A stretch of 64,000 nucleotides of DNA, taken from assembly GCF_008641105.1 (NCBI RefSeq), contig NZ_VTTI01000010.1, positions 99,715-163,714 on the forward strand. Reading direction: 5' to 3'. The stretch's first letter is position 1. Every line of letters starts with the position of its first letter. Below the pieces are notes generated by a model, which ran no database searches, was not told where the DNA came from, and saw only the letters and a list, made by a program, of their open reading frames with translations. This document shows, in pieces, positions 21,052 to 30,426 of the stretch. The DNA is from Halopseudomonas salina (GTDB taxonomy: Bacteria > Pseudomonadota > Gammaproteobacteria > Pseudomonadales > Pseudomonadaceae). Position numbers and translations under genes: made by a program.

Positions 21052-21815
21052 GATTGATCTGCTGCCTTCAATGCTTGCGCTTCCGGGCTTGTTGGATACA
21101 GGCGACGCAACTGCAGCGCGTAGCTTGCAGCGCGATTGTGATCTTCAAACCGCCGTGCCAGCTGAATGCCTAGCCAGAGGCTGGCGGCATTCTGCCCGGA
21201 AAACTGGGTGAAATTGCGATAGTAGTCCCATGCCGGGACATAATTCTGCTGAGAGAACTCGATCTTTGCCATCTCCAGCAGTGCCAGAGGTTGCCGGCTA
21301 TTCAATCGCAGGGCACGCTCGAAGCTCGCCTTGGCTTCCTCCGGCTGGTCCATGCGCTGATAAGTCAGACCGATATTCTCAAATACCCTGGAGCGCTCAC
21401 CATACAAAGTGTCCTGCGCTGCCTGCTCGAAGTAACCCAGAGCATCCTGATAGCGCTCTTCACTGAGCAGGAAAACCCCATAATTGTTCAATATTCTCGG
21501 ATTGGCCGGCTCACTGGCCAGAGCATCCCGATAATGCTTGTCAGCCGAACCGGTTTCACCTTCCTGCTGAAACACCATCGCCAGCGCCAGGTGTGCAGCA
21601 GCCGAGCGAGGATCCAGTTTCAGTGCTTCGCTGAGTGGCGCCTTGGCACTTTCTGTTTCGCCTTCGCGAAGATAGCCAAGGCCCAGCTGAATATACGCAT
21701 CACGCCCGGCGTCCGGATCAGGCTTGTTTTTTTGCGGCTGGTCGCTGGTTGTTACACACCCGCTGAGGGCGATGGCCGTTAACAATGTTACCGCGATCAT
21801 CATTCTGTTCATCAC
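21048..21815 (-). CDS. pilF: type IV pilus lipoprotein PilF (PilW)
   Basis: Outer-membrane pilotin required for assembly of the PilQ secretin. 255 residues. A lipoprotein signal ends at IALSGC with Cys20, and about six TPR repeats follow (for example YIQLGLGYLREGE and AAAHLALAMVFQQEG). It lies in the same place as in P. aeruginosa, between rlmN and rodZ. It implies a type IV pilus machine encoded elsewhere. Confidence 0.93.
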   Translation of the reverse strand: MMNRMMIAVTLLTAIALSGCVTTSDQPQKNKPDPDAGRDAYIQLGLGYLREGETESAKAPLSEALKLDPRSAAAHLALAMVFQQEGETGSADKHYRDALASEPANPRILNNYGVFLLSEERYQDALGYFEQAAQDTLYGERSRVFENIGLTYQRMDQPEEAKASFERALRLNSRQPLALLEMAKIEFSQQNYVPAWDYYRNFTQFSGQNAASLWLGIQLARRFEDHNRAASYALQLRRLYPTSPEAQALKAADQS

Positions 21816-21837
21816 AATCGATCCTCGGTTGGATGGC

Positions 21838-22998
21838 TTACCGGTCCGCGCTGGAGGGCTGCTCCACAGGCTGCCCGTCGACCGGTAATTCTCTTAGAGC
21901 GATGTAGCGTTCGCTGCGTCGGGTACGATCCATGACCTGCCCGACCAGTTGGCCACAGGCGGCATCGATATCTTCACCCCGGGTGGTCCGAACGGTAACG
22001 TTGTAACCCGCCTTGTGCAGCATATCCTGAAAGCGGCGAATACTGTTGTTACTTGGCCGCTCGTAACCCGAATGGGGAAAGGGATTGAATGGGATGAGAT
22101 TGATCTTGCACGGCGTTTCGCGGAGCAGCTCAATCATCTCTTCGGCATGTTCCGGCTGATCATTGATGTCCTTGAGCATGGTGTACTCGATGGTCAACAC
22201 CCGCTTCTCGCCCAGTCTGGCCATATATCGATTGCAGGCGGGCAGTAGAACTTCCAGCGGATACTTCTTGTTCAGCGGGACCAGCTGGTTACGCAGGGCG
22301 TTGTTGGGTGCATGCAGCGACAAGGCCAATGCTACGTCAGTCACCTCGCCCAGCTTCTCGATCATCGGCACGACACCGGAGGTCGACAGCGTAACCTTGC
22401 GCTTGGATATCCCATAACCCAGATCATCCATCATCAACAACATGGCATCGAGCACATTGTCGAAGTTCAGTAGTGGCTCACCCATGCCCATCATCACCAC
22501 GTTGGTAATGGCGCGGTCCGTCTTGGCCGGGATACTGCCGAACGACTTGTTGGCGATCCAGACCTGGCCGATGATTTCAGCCACGCTCAGATCACTATTG
22601 AAACCCTGCTTGCCGGTAGAGCAGAAACTGCAGTCCAGCGCACATCCCGCTTGGGAAGACACACACAAGGTGCCCCGCCCATTCTGAGGGATGTAGACAG
22701 TCTCCACACAGCTGCCAGAGGCAACGCGTACGACCCACTTGCGTGTGCCGTCGGTGGAGATATCTTCGCTGACCACTTCCGGCGGACGAATCTCGGCGCA
22801 GGCTGCGAGCTTTTCACGCAGCGCCTTGCTGACATTCGTCATTTCGTCGAAATTACCGACACCCTGGTGATGAATCCACTTCATAAGCTGTCCGGCACGG
22901 AAGCGCTTTTCCCCGAGGCTCTCGAAGAAGGCTTCCATTTTCGGCTGGGTCAGACCCAGCAGATTAACTTTGCCGTTGGCATTGGTTGTAGCAGTCAC
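21838..22998 (-). CDS. rlmN: dual-specificity 23S rRNA/tRNA methyltransferase RlmN
   Basis: Radical-SAM enzyme that makes m2A2503 in 23S rRNA and m2A37 in some tRNAs. 386 residues. The CxxxCxxC cluster motif is CALDCSFC (near 118-125), and a further Cys near 350 in DIDAACGQL is the methyl-transfer cysteine. It starts with GTG 22998 behind an AGGGTG site; nearby ATG codons are out of frame. Another Fe-S enzyme in a genome region that has lost its scaffold genes. Confidence 0.95.
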   Translation of the reverse strand: MTATTNANGKVNLLGLTQPKMEAFFESLGEKRFRAGQLMKWIHHQGVGNFDEMTNVSKALREKLAACAEIRPPEVVSEDISTDGTRKWVVRVASGSCVETVYIPQNGRGTLCVSSQAGCALDCSFCSTGKQGFNSDLSVAEIIGQVWIANKSFGSIPAKTDRAITNVVMMGMGEPLLNFDNVLDAMLLMMDDLGYGISKRKVTLSTSGVVPMIEKLGEVTDVALALSLHAPNNALRNQLVPLNKKYPLEVLLPACNRYMARLGEKRVLTIEYTMLKDINDQPEHAEEMIELLRETPCKINLIPFNPFPHSGYERPSNNSIRRFQDMLHKAGYNVTVRTTRGEDIDAACGQLVGQVMDRTRRSERYIALRELPVDGQPVEQPSSADR

Positions 22999-23025
22999 AT
23001 CATCACCCTGGTGTTGAAAGTCGTC

Positions 23026-23454
23026 TCAGCCGCGCGGGCAAAGATCAGTTTCTGCGAAAAAATAACCGATTTCGCGAGCCGCTGAGGTAGTGGAATCCGA
23101 ACCATGTACAGCGTTGGCATCGATGGATTCAGCGAAATCAGCGCGAATGGTGCCTGCGTCGGCTTCCTTGGGGTTGGTGGCGCCCATCAGTTCACGGTTC
23201 TTCAGCACGGCGCCTTCGCCTTCCAGCACCTGCACAACAACCGGACCGGAGGTCATGAAGCCAACCAGATCCTTGAAGAAGGGACGTGCACTGTGCTCGG
23301 CATAGAAGCCTTCAGCATCGGACTGGGACAGCTGAACCATCTTGGCAGCCACAACGCTCAGACCCGCCTTCTCGAAACGGCTGATGATCTGACCAACAAC
23401 ATTCTTGGCAACGGCGTCGGGCTTGATGATGGACAGGGTACGTTCTACGGCCAT
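23026..23454 (-). CDS. ndk: nucleoside diphosphate kinase
   Basis: Balances NTP and dNTP pools by phosphotransfer through a phosphohistidine. 142 residues. [12 protein letters not shown] at the N-terminus, active-site His117 in NAVHGSDS, and the Kpn-loop region are intact. It starts the ndk-rlmN-pilF-rodZ-ispG-hisS-yfgM-bamB block, with its own -10 element upstream. Normally iscX and fdx would sit immediately upstream; here 132 bp of non-coding sequence separates it from iscS. Confidence 0.97.
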   Translation of the reverse strand: MAVERTLSIIKPDAVAKNVVGQIISRFEKAGLSVVAAKMVQLSQSDAEGFYAEHSARPFFKDLVGFMTSGPVVVQVLEGEGAVLKNRELMGATNPKEADAGTIRADFAESIDANAVHGSDSTTSAAREIGYFFAETDLCPRG

Positions 23455-23514
23455 GGAAAACTCTCCAGAAAATAATTGTGAGGTGAGAAATTTTACGAAA
23501 TTGTTAACCCGCGG

Positions 23515-23520
23515 ATTATA
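23515..23520 (-). promoter_or_regulatory. -10 element of the ndk operon
   Basis: A perfect TATAAT on the minus strand in GCGTATAATCC, about 60 bp before the ndk start. A convincing -35 is not visible at 16-18 bp. It gives the block a promoter independent of iscS. Confidence 0.5.
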
Positions 23521-23586
23521 CGCAGGTTAGAGGGAAATACATACCGGCCAGCAGATTCACCAGCCTAGCGCGAGGGGGCAACCGGT

Positions 23587-24744
23587 TCAGCCGCCCTGGC
23601 GCAACCTGGGAACCACAGTGCAGAGTATCTGCGCAGCACGTTTCACTTCGTCGGCCGAGGTAAAGCGACCCAACGAGAGACGCAGCGACCCCTGGGCAAG
23701 CGCATTGGACATACCCAGTGCACGCAGCACATAGGATGGCTCAACCGAGGCAGAAGTACAGGCCGAACCCGAAGATAGAGCCAGATCTTTCAAGGCAAGA
23801 AGCAGTAGCTCCCCGTCCACTCCGGCAAAGGCAAGATTGAGGTTGTGCGGTATGCGACGCTCACGGCTACCATTGAGAAACACCTCGGGCAACTCGGCCA
23901 GACCGGCCAGCAACAGGTCGCGCAGGTCGCTAATGCGCTGATGTTCCTGGTCCATCAATTCCCCGGCCAGAGCAAAACAGGCTCCCATACCGACAATCTG
24001 ATGGGTGGGCAGGGTACCTGAACGCATGCCACGCTCGTGACCACCCCCGTGAATCTGCGCCTCAAGCCGCAGGGAGGGATCACGGCGCACGTAGAGCGCT
24101 CCAACACCCTTGGGCCCGTAGGTCTTGTGGGCACAGAAGGACATGAGATCAACCGGTAACTGATGCAGATCGATCGGCAGCTTTCCAGTGGACTGCGCCG
24201 CGTCCACATGCATCAACGCCCCCCCTGAGCGGGCAATATGACCCAGAGCCGCAATATCGTTGATGGTGCCAATCTCGTTGTTTACGTGCATAAGCGATAC
24301 AAGAATGGTGTCCTCGCGCATCGCCTGCTGTAGTTGCTGCGGCTCGATGATCCCCGAAGCTTCCGGTTTGAGCCAGGTCACTTCGAAACCCTCACGCTCC
24401 AGTTGATGACAACTATCGAGCACCGCCTTGTGCTCGATCTGCGACGTGATGATATGCCGTCCACGCTCGGCACGACAGCGCGCCGCACCCTTGATCGCCA
24501 GATTATCGGACTCGGTCGCGCCAGAGGTCCAGACTATTTCCCGCGGGTCGGCACCCACCAGGTCAGCTACCTGGCGCCGCGCAAGCTCTACCGCCTCCTC
24601 GGCCTTCCAGCCGTAGATGTGTGAGCGTGAAGCCGGGTTAGCAAAATTGCCGTCCATCGTCAGACAACCCATCATCTTTTCGGCAACCGCAGGGTCAACC
24701 GGGGTAGTGGCGGCGTAATCGAGATAGATCGGCAACATCGGCAT
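23587..24744 (-). CDS. iscS: IscS-type cysteine desulfurase lacking the C-terminal tail
   Basis: PLP enzyme that takes sulfur from cysteine. 385 residues, strongly IscS-like from [12 protein letters not shown] onward. K207 in AHKTYGPKG binds PLP, His105 stacks on it, and Cys329 in [10 protein letters not shown] accepts the persulfide, so it should be active. The protein ends at PRLRQGG, roughly 20 residues short of the E. coli type, which carries the IscU-contacting tail ending in WAHH. The flanking iscR, iscU, iscA, hscB, hscA, fdx and iscX are absent: cysE lies 6 bp upstream, ndk lies downstream. It probably serves tRNA thiolation or another acceptor. Confidence 0.92.
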   Translation of the reverse strand: MPMLPIYLDYAATTPVDPAVAEKMMGCLTMDGNFANPASRSHIYGWKAEEAVELARRQVADLVGADPREIVWTSGATESDNLAIKGAARCRAERGRHIITSQIEHKAVLDSCHQLEREGFEVTWLKPEASGIIEPQQLQQAMREDTILVSLMHVNNEIGTINDIAALGHIARSGGALMHVDAAQSTGKLPIDLHQLPVDLMSFCAHKTYGPKGVGALYVRRDPSLRLEAQIHGGGHERGMRSGTLPTHQIVGMGACFALAGELMDQEHQRISDLRDLLLAGLAELPEVFLNGSRERRIPHNLNLAFAGVDGELLLLALKDLALSSGSACTSASVEPSYVLRALGMSNALAQGSLRLSLGRFTSADEVKRAAQILCTVVPRLRQGG

Positions 24745-24750
24745 CGTGTC

Positions 24751-25572
24751 CTATAAACGCCCAGCATCGCTGGCATCATCGGATTTGGCTTCAACGCTAT
24801 CGACTTCAGCCTTGAGCAGATCGAAATCCTCGCCGCCCAGCACTGGCAGCTCCTTGGCACAGTAATCACTGCCAAGCTCGCCCAGGGCGTGGCACATACC
24901 TTCCAGGCGACTGTCCACCGCCTGCATATGGTCAAGCATCTGACCGATTGCCCGAGCTACCGGGTCAGGCGTATCACGGGTGACCCCATAGGCATCGAAA
25001 CCGAGCTTTTCGGCCATGGCCTGACGCTTGGCGCATTGCTCGTCGGCACGCTTATCCGACTCCTTGAGAATGACACGACCAGGTATACCCACCGCAGTTG
25101 CACCAGCAGGCACAGCCTTGGTGACTACCGCATTGGATCCGATCTTGGCACCGGCACCCACCGTGAAAGGCCCCAGCACCTTGGCCCCGGCACCCACAAC
25201 CACACCGTCTTCCAGGGTTGGATGGCGCTTGCCCTTATCCCAACTGGTGCCACCCAGAGTGACCCCCTGATACAGCGTTACATCATTACCGATCTCGGCC
25301 GTCTCGCCGATGACCACCCCCATGCCGTGGTCAATAAAGAAACGGCGACCCAGTTTCGCGCCGGGATGAATCTCGATACCGGTCGCCCAGCGGGCGAAGT
25401 TCGACACCATGCGCGCTACCAGTCTGGCGTTACGCACCCACAGCGCATGGGCCAGTCGATGCAACCAGATGGCGTGCAGCCCGGGATAGCAGAACAGCAC
25501 CTCCACGGTGCTGCGTGCTGCCGGATCCCGGTGGAACACACTGGCAATATCTTCCTTCATACGCTTGAACAT
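24751..25572 (-). CDS. cysE: serine O-acetyltransferase
   Basis: Makes O-acetylserine for cysteine synthesis. 273 residues. The N-terminal helical part is followed by a left-handed beta-helix of hexapeptide repeats (about 65-180) with [19 protein letters not shown] and [21 protein letters not shown], the catalytic His/Asp region. The C-terminal extension of about 80 residues is charged and typical of the IscS-linked pseudomonad form. It ends 6 bp before iscS, where iscR normally sits, so cysteine supply and desulfuration are probably co-transcribed. Confidence 0.94.
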   Translation of the reverse strand: MFKRMKEDIASVFHRDPAARSTVEVLFCYPGLHAIWLHRLAHALWVRNARLVARMVSNFARWATGIEIHPGAKLGRRFFIDHGMGVVIGETAEIGNDVTLYQGVTLGGTSWDKGKRHPTLEDGVVVGAGAKVLGPFTVGAGAKIGSNAVVTKAVPAGATAVGIPGRVILKESDKRADEQCAKRQAMAEKLGFDAYGVTRDTPDPVARAIGQMLDHMQAVDSRLEGMCHALGELGSDYCAKELPVLGGEDFDLLKAEVDSVEAKSDDASDAGRL

Positions 25573-25574
25573 GG

Positions 25575-26354
25575 TTAACGTCTCCGCTCACCGGTCGCTT
25601 TCACGCCGATGGCTTTCTGTGTTTCGGTAAGGATGCCACGCAGAATGTTCATTTCCATCCGATTTATCCGGATCCGGCCATACAGGCGGCGCAGTCGTGG
25701 CATCAATTGTCTGGGTTTCTGCGGGTCGAGGAAGCCGATTTCAACCAGCACCTGCTGCAGATGGCCAAAATATTGCTCCATCTCCTCGGCAGTAGTGGGA
25801 ATTTCGTTCTGGGTTGCCGTGGTTTCGATCTTTTGCATGTGGGTAGGCTGGTCCTGACGCTTGAGCACCAGCATACGCAGTTCATAGGCCAGAACCTGTA
25901 CCGCGGCCGCCAGATTCAAAGAGCTGAAGTCCGGATTCGAAGGTATATGCACATGGAACTGGCAACGCTGCAGCTCTTCGCTAGTCAGGCCGGAATCTTC
26001 CCGTCCGAATACCAGCGCCACCTGTGCACCCGGCAGCTCGGCTATCTGATCGAGCACCTTTTCCGCCGCTTCGCGAGGGTCTACTACCGGCCAGGGGATG
26101 CGCCTGTCCCGCGCACTTGTACCCATCACCAGCACGCAGTCGGCGATAGCTTCCTCAAGGGTGGGGACAATCAAGGCGCCTTCGAGCACATCGTCGGCTC
26201 CGGCCCCGCGTGCAGCGGCATTGGGATCCGGAAAACGCTGCGGATCGACCAGTACCAAGCGGGTGAGCCCCATATTTTTCATTGCGCGGGCCGCGCCACC
26301 GATATTGCCGGGATGACTGGTATTGACCAGAACCACTCGAACGTTGTCCAGCAC
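25575..26354 (-). CDS. trmJ: tRNA (cytidine/uridine-2'-O-)-methyltransferase TrmJ
   Basis: SPOUT methyltransferase that 2'-O-methylates position 32 of tRNAs. 259 residues with [36 protein letters not shown] and [17 protein letters not shown], the knotted SAM-binding core, plus a C-terminal helical domain. I chose GTG 26354 ([11 protein letters not shown]), which has GGAG eight bases upstream; the frame extends 27 codons further without conservation. It ends 2 bp before cysE, forming trmJ-cysE-iscS, and is divergent from suhB. Confidence 0.95.
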   Translation of the reverse strand: MLDNVRVVLVNTSHPGNIGGAARAMKNMGLTRLVLVDPQRFPDPNAAARGAGADDVLEGALIVPTLEEAIADCVLVMGTSARDRRIPWPVVDPREAAEKVLDQIAELPGAQVALVFGREDSGLTSEELQRCQFHVHIPSNPDFSSLNLAAAVQVLAYELRMLVLKRQDQPTHMQKIETTATQNEIPTTAEEMEQYFGHLQQVLVEIGFLDPQKPRQLMPRLRRLYGRIRINRMEMNILRGILTETQKAIGVKATGERRR

Positions 26355-26501
26355 GTAAGCACTCCACGACGGTTGCGCCGGTTGGCGAGGAACCGCACAT
26401 CTTACAAAAGCCAGCACACAAAGGCCATGATGCATTCATGTTGGCTGGCTTATCTGCTACAATTTCTGGCTCTTCGAAACCCCCTAATCAGAGACACCCG
26501 T

Positions 26502-27317
26502 ATGCAGCCCATGTTGAACATCGCCCTGCGCGCCGCACGCAGCGCAGGAGAACTGATCTATCGCTCCGTAGAGCGGCTTGACGTTCTGACCGTCAACGAG
26601 AAAGAGGCCAACGATTACGTTACCGAAGTTGACCGGGCTGCCGAACAGACCATCATCGCCCATCTGCGCAAGGCCTACCCGAATCACGGCATTCATGCCG
26701 AGGAATCCGGCTTTCAGCCTGGCCAGGGTGACGGCGCCGACATTGTCTGGATCATCGATCCGCTGGACGGCACTACCAACTTTATCCGCGGTATTCCTCA
26801 CTATGCAGTCAGCATCGCCTGCCGCATCAAGGGCAGAATTGAACACGCAGTTGTGCTGGACCCGGTTCGCCAGGAAGAATTCACCGCCAGCCGCGGCCGC
26901 GGAGCGTCCCTCAACGGCAAGCGCTTGCGGGTAACCTCACGCAAGACACTGGACGGTGCGCTCCTGGGCACGGGCTTCCCGTTCCGCCAGAACCAGATGG
27001 AATCACTGGACAACTACCTGGGCATGTTCCGCAGCCTGGTTGGCCAGACCGCCGGCATCCGCCGCTGCGGCGCAGCCAGCCTGGATTTGGCCTATGTGGC
27101 AGCTGGCCGCTATGACGCCTTCTGGGAGGCCGGCCTGGCCGAGTGGGACATGGCAGCTGGCACACTGCTGATTCAGGAAGCAGGCGGCCTGGTCAGCGAC
27201 TTCACCGGTGACCACCACTTCCTGGAGAAAGGCCATATCGTGGCCGGCAACCCCAAGTGCTTCAAGGCGGTACTGACTGCCATTCAGCCGCACCTGGCGC
27301 CAGGCATGAAGCGCTAA
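26502..27317 (+). CDS. suhB: inositol-1-monophosphatase / Nus-associated factor SuhB
   Basis: 271 residues, Mg-dependent phosphatase fold. The metal site is visible as IHAEESG, IIDPLDGTTNFI and AEWDMAAG, and GALLGTGFPF lies between. In E. coli SuhB also joins the NusA antitermination complex on rRNA operons, and in P. aeruginosa it affects virulence gene control. ATG 26502 gives MQPMLNIALRAAR as in homologues; an apparent long upstream extension of the frame is the antisense of trmJ. A TACAAT -10-like sequence lies at 26458-26463. Confidence 0.95.
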   Translation: MQPMLNIALRAARSAGELIYRSVERLDVLTVNEKEANDYVTEVDRAAEQTIIAHLRKAYPNHGIHAEESGFQPGQGDGADIVWIIDPLDGTTNFIRGIPHYAVSIACRIKGRIEHAVVLDPVRQEEFTASRGRGASLNGKRLRVTSRKTLDGALLGTGFPFRQNQMESLDNYLGMFRSLVGQTAGIRRCGAASLDLAYVAAGRYDAFWEAGLAEWDMAAGTLLIQEAGGLVSDFTGDHHFLEKGHIVAGNPKCFKAVLTAIQPHLAPGMKR

Positions 27318-27330
27318 GGCGCTTCAGCCA

Positions 27331-27374
27331 GCTGCAAGCTTCAAGCTTCCAGCGGCAAGCGGCAAGCTTCAAGC
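27331..27374. repeat. GCAAGCTTCAAGC degenerate repeat, left arm
   Basis: A run of AAGC-based 6-7-bp units (GCAAGCTTCAAG, GCGGCAAGC and so on) begins just after suhB. It is roughly the inverse of the right arm at 27475-27554, so the two could form a long imperfect cruciform around the terminator. The same unit recurs at 63337 and 63669. Confidence 0.7.
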
Positions 27375-27401
27375 AGGCCGGAGTGGCTCGAAGCTGGAAG
27401 C

Positions 27402-27460
27402 AAAAAAGGTTCTTCGCTTTGGTCCGTATCGCAACGGACTTTAGCCAAGAACCTTTTTTT
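27402..27460. terminator. bidirectional terminator between suhB and secF
   Basis: AAAAAAGGTTCTT (27402-27414) pairs with AAGAACCTTTTTT (27447-27459). An inner stem GTCCGT/ACGGAC (27422-27427, 27434-27439) caps it. A and T runs on both sides allow termination in both directions. Confidence 0.93.
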
Positions 27461-27474
27461 ACGTCTGCACGGCC

Positions 27475-27554
27475 AGCTTGAAGCTTACCGCTTGTCGCTT
27501 GAGGCTTGAGGCTTCTAGCTTTTAGCTTGCCGCTTGCCGCTTGAAACTTGCCGC
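27475..27554. repeat. GCTTGAAGCTT degenerate repeat, right arm
   Basis: About 80 bp of CGCTTG/AGCTTG/AGGCTTG units, inverted relative to the left arm at 27331-27374. It ends 18 bp before the secF stop. Unit boundaries drift, which is typical of slippage-grown low-complexity repeats. Confidence 0.7.
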
Positions 27555-27571
27555 TCGGCGGCGTGCTGCCG

Positions 27572-28486
27572 TTAGGGGCGGTCGTCCACTTCTTCTTCAA
27601 TCTGCGGCGGAATCAGATCTTCGCGGGTCAGGTTCATCGTCATCAACAGGCCGTTGGCCACATAGATAGACGAATAGGTACCGATACCCACACCGATGAT
27701 CAGCGCCAGCGCAAAACCCTGGATATTCTCGCCACCGAAAAAGTACAGCGCGAAAAGTACCAGCAAGGTCGATGCCGATGTTGCCAAGGTTCGCGCCAGC
27801 GTCTGAGTAGTGGATACGTTGATCACTTCTTCCAGATCGGCATTGCGCATCACTCGCAGGTTTTCCCGGACCCGGTCAAACACCACGATAGTATCGTTCA
27901 GCGAATAACCGATCACCGCCAGCAATGCCGCCAGCACCGTCAGATCGAAGGACAAGCCGAAGAACGAGAAGATACCCAGCGTGAAAATCACGTCGTGAAC
28001 CAGCGCCACGATGGAGGCCACGGCGAACTTCATCTGAAAACGCAGCGAGACGTAGAGCAGGATTCCGCCCATCGCCAGCAGCATGCCCAGGCCGCCCTGA
28101 TCACGCAGCTCTTCACCTACCTGCGGCCCGATGAACTCGATACGCTTGATGGTGACTTCACCGCCTTCTTCACTCTGGACGATTTCCGCGATCCGGCTAC
28201 CCAGATCTGGATCTTCACTGGCCAGCCGGATCAGCACGTCGGTGGATGCACCAAAGTTCTGTACCACCGCATCGTCGTAACCCGCCGCGCGCAGGATGGT
28301 TCTAACCTCGGACAGATCCGCTGCTGACTCGTATTGCAGCTCGACCAGCGCGCCACCTGTGAAGTCGAGGCCCAGATTGAGCTGCTTGACCGCAAGGCTG
28401 GCGATGGAGCCGATCATGAGAACAACGGCGACTGCGAAGAAGAACTTGCGCAGCCCCATGAAGTTGATGCTTTTACTGGTAATCAT
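27572..28486 (-). CDS. secF: protein translocase subunit SecF
   Basis: 304 residues. With SecD it uses the proton-motive force to complete protein export. Six transmembrane helices, a periplasmic loop after the first (about 35-130), GLDFTGGALVEL near the N-terminus, and conserved DTIVVFDRVREN and TLATSASTLLVL segments. I chose ATG 28486 (MITSKSINFMG), preceded by GAGGAG. The gene ends the queA-tgt-yajC-secD-secF block, 10 bp after secD. Confidence 0.96.
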   Translation of the reverse strand: MITSKSINFMGLRKFFFAVAVVLMIGSIASLAVKQLNLGLDFTGGALVELQYESAADLSEVRTILRAAGYDDAVVQNFGASTDVLIRLASEDPDLGSRIAEIVQSEEGGEVTIKRIEFIGPQVGEELRDQGGLGMLLAMGGILLYVSLRFQMKFAVASIVALVHDVIFTLGIFSFFGLSFDLTVLAALLAVIGYSLNDTIVVFDRVRENLRVMRNADLEEVINVSTTQTLARTLATSASTLLVLFALYFFGGENIQGFALALIIGVGIGTYSSIYVANGLLMTMNLTREDLIPPQIEEEVDDRP

Positions 28487-28496
28487 GACGCGCTCC

Positions 28497-30365
28497 TCAC
28501 AGCCACAGCTTCTTGATGTCACGCCCACCAATGGTCAGGTTGACCATCGCCCGGGTGACCATGATGGCACTGAACATCGATGTAAGAATGCCCAGCGAGA
28601 GCGTTACCGCAAAGCCCTTGATCGGACCGGAGCCCATGGCAAACAGGATCACACCCACCAGCAGGGTTGTAAGGCTGCCGTCGATGATCGCAGAAAATGC
28701 CTTGTCGTAACCTTCGTGGATAGCCCGTTGCGCTGATACTCCACCGGCAATTTCCTCCTTGATACGGGAAAAGATCAGCACGTTGGCGTCCACCGCCATA
28801 CCCAGCGTCAACACGATACCCGCAATACCCGGCAACGTCAGCGTGGCGCCCAGCAGAGACATCAGAGCCAGTAGCAGCACCAGGTTGAAGCTCAACGCAA
28901 TCCCCGCGAACACCCCAAAAACCTTGTACAGAATCAGCATGAAGATCAGCACAAGCACGAAACCGGCTTGCGTGGCCGATATGCCTTTGGCGATGTTCTC
29001 CGCACCCAGGCTCGGACCTACGGTACGCTCTTCAACGAAGTACATCGGCGCTGCCAGACCACCGGCACGAAGCAACAAGGCCAGTTCAGAAGATTCTGCA
29101 GGCGAATCCAGCCCGGTAATCCGGAACTGGTTGCCCAGCGTACTCTGAATAGTCGCCAGGCTGATGATGCTCTTTTCCTCGATAAAGGCCGGCACATCCA
29201 CTTCGACCATCTCACCGTCGACTTCCTGCTGAACCTTGCGGGAAATCTGCCGTTGCTCGATGAAGATCACCGCCATACCGCGGCCCACGTTGTTGCGCGT
29301 GGCGCGGGTCATCATGTCGCCGCCAGGGCCATCCAGACGAATATTGACCTGGGGCTGACCGTTCTCGTCATAGTTGGACTGTGCATCGGTGACCTGGTCA
29401 CCGGTGAGAATGATGCTGCGCTCTACGTCAGCTGGTGGCCGCTTGTCACCGCGAAAGTCAAAGGTCTCAACAGTGGCGCGTGGCGCATCCGGCTCCGCAC
29501 CAAGGCGAAACTCGAGGTTCGCCGTTTTGCCCAGAATACGCTTGGCTTCGGCCGTGTCCTGCACACCTGGCAGCTCCACCACGATGCGATTGGCACCCTG
29601 ACGCTGAACCAGCGGCTCTGCAACACCCAGCTCGTTCACCCGATTACGCACCGTAGTCAGGTTCTGACGCACCGAATAATCACGAATTTCTGCCATTTCG
29701 GCTTCAGTCAGGGTCAGACGCAGCACTTCCAGTTCTTCACGGCTGACGGTAGTCATCTGGAACTGGTTGTAGTCGGCACCGATCAGACGCTGTGCTTCCG
29801 ACAACTGCGCCTCATCAGTAAACCCGAACTGCAGCACATTGCCCTGATTGGGCATGCTGCGATAGCGCACACGCTCCCCGCGCAACAGATTCCGGATTTC
29901 GCTTTCGTACACATTGACCCGCGCTTCAATGGCCTTGTCCATGTCCACTTCCAGCAGGAAGTGCACACCGCCAGACAGATCGAGACCCAGCTTCATGGGA
30001 CCGGCGCCAATGTTCATCAGCCACTGCGGCGTGGTTGGAGCCAGATTCTGGGCAACGATGAATTCCTGGCCAAGGGTGCGGCGCACCACATCCTGCGCTG
30101 CCAGCTGGTCTGCCCGGTTGACCAGACGCACCAGCCCGGAGCGATCAAGATCGCCCAGATCAGTGCCCTTGGTCTCTATACCGGCCGACTGCAACGCGGA
30201 CTCGATACGATCCAACTCACGCTGCTCGATAGTCTGACCAGTCTGTGCGCCGGAAATCTGAATAGCCGGGTCGTCCGGATAAAGGTTAGGCAATGCGTAG
30301 ATCACGCCGAGCACGAGTACGGCGACGATCAGCAGGTATTTCCAGAGGGGATAACGGTTGAGCAT
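28497..30365 (-). CDS. secD: protein translocase subunit SecD
   Basis: 622 residues. Large periplasmic P1 domain between helix 1 (about 8-26) and the C-terminal five-helix bundle. GLDLSGGVHFLLEVDM is the conserved D1 motif, with TLTLPGIAGIVLTLGMAVDANVLIF in the membrane core. ATG 30365 (MLNRYPLWKYLL) matches homologues; a start ten codons earlier is unlikely. A hairpin lies in the 61-bp gap to yajC. Confidence 0.96.
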   Translation of the reverse strand: MLNRYPLWKYLLIVAVLVLGVIYALPNLYPDDPAIQISGAQTGQTIEQRELDRIESALQSAGIETKGTDLGDLDRSGLVRLVNRADQLAAQDVVRRTLGQEFIVAQNLAPTTPQWLMNIGAGPMKLGLDLSGGVHFLLEVDMDKAIEARVNVYESEIRNLLRGERVRYRSMPNQGNVLQFGFTDEAQLSEAQRLIGADYNQFQMTTVSREELEVLRLTLTEAEMAEIRDYSVRQNLTTVRNRVNELGVAEPLVQRQGANRIVVELPGVQDTAEAKRILGKTANLEFRLGAEPDAPRATVETFDFRGDKRPPADVERSIILTGDQVTDAQSNYDENGQPQVNIRLDGPGGDMMTRATRNNVGRGMAVIFIEQRQISRKVQQEVDGEMVEVDVPAFIEEKSIISLATIQSTLGNQFRITGLDSPAESSELALLLRAGGLAAPMYFVEERTVGPSLGAENIAKGISATQAGFVLVLIFMLILYKVFGVFAGIALSFNLVLLLALMSLLGATLTLPGIAGIVLTLGMAVDANVLIFSRIKEEIAGGVSAQRAIHEGYDKAFSAIIDGSLTTLLVGVILFAMGSGPIKGFAVTLSLGILTSMFSAIMVTRAMVNLTIGGRDIKKLWL

Positions 30366-30385
30366 ATCGGAGCCCGATAACAATC

Positions 30386-30405
30386 CGGGCGCCAAAGGGC
30401 GCCCG
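30386..30405. other. stable hairpin between yajC and secD
   Basis: CGGGCGCC (30386-30393), a 4-nt loop, then GGCGCCCG (30398-30405), a perfect 8-bp GC-only stem. No T-run follows, so it may be an mRNA stability or processing site setting yajC above secDF. Confidence 0.5.
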
Positions 30406-30426
30406 AAGAAAGGTGGTTGGTGCGGA

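Noticed and set aside
25707..26501. Long in-frame extension upstream of suhB
   Set aside because: It is the antisense of trmJ; suhB homologues start at MQPMLNIALRAAR, and the extension is not conserved.
27331..27554. CRISPR array from the AAGC repeats
   Set aside because: Units are 6-7 bp, degenerate and inverted in two arms, with no regular spacers and no cas genes.
28968..30380. 470-codon plus-strand frame opposite secD
   Set aside because: Composition is that of a shadow frame (His/Gln/Ile rich); the secD coding signal on the other strand is unambiguous.
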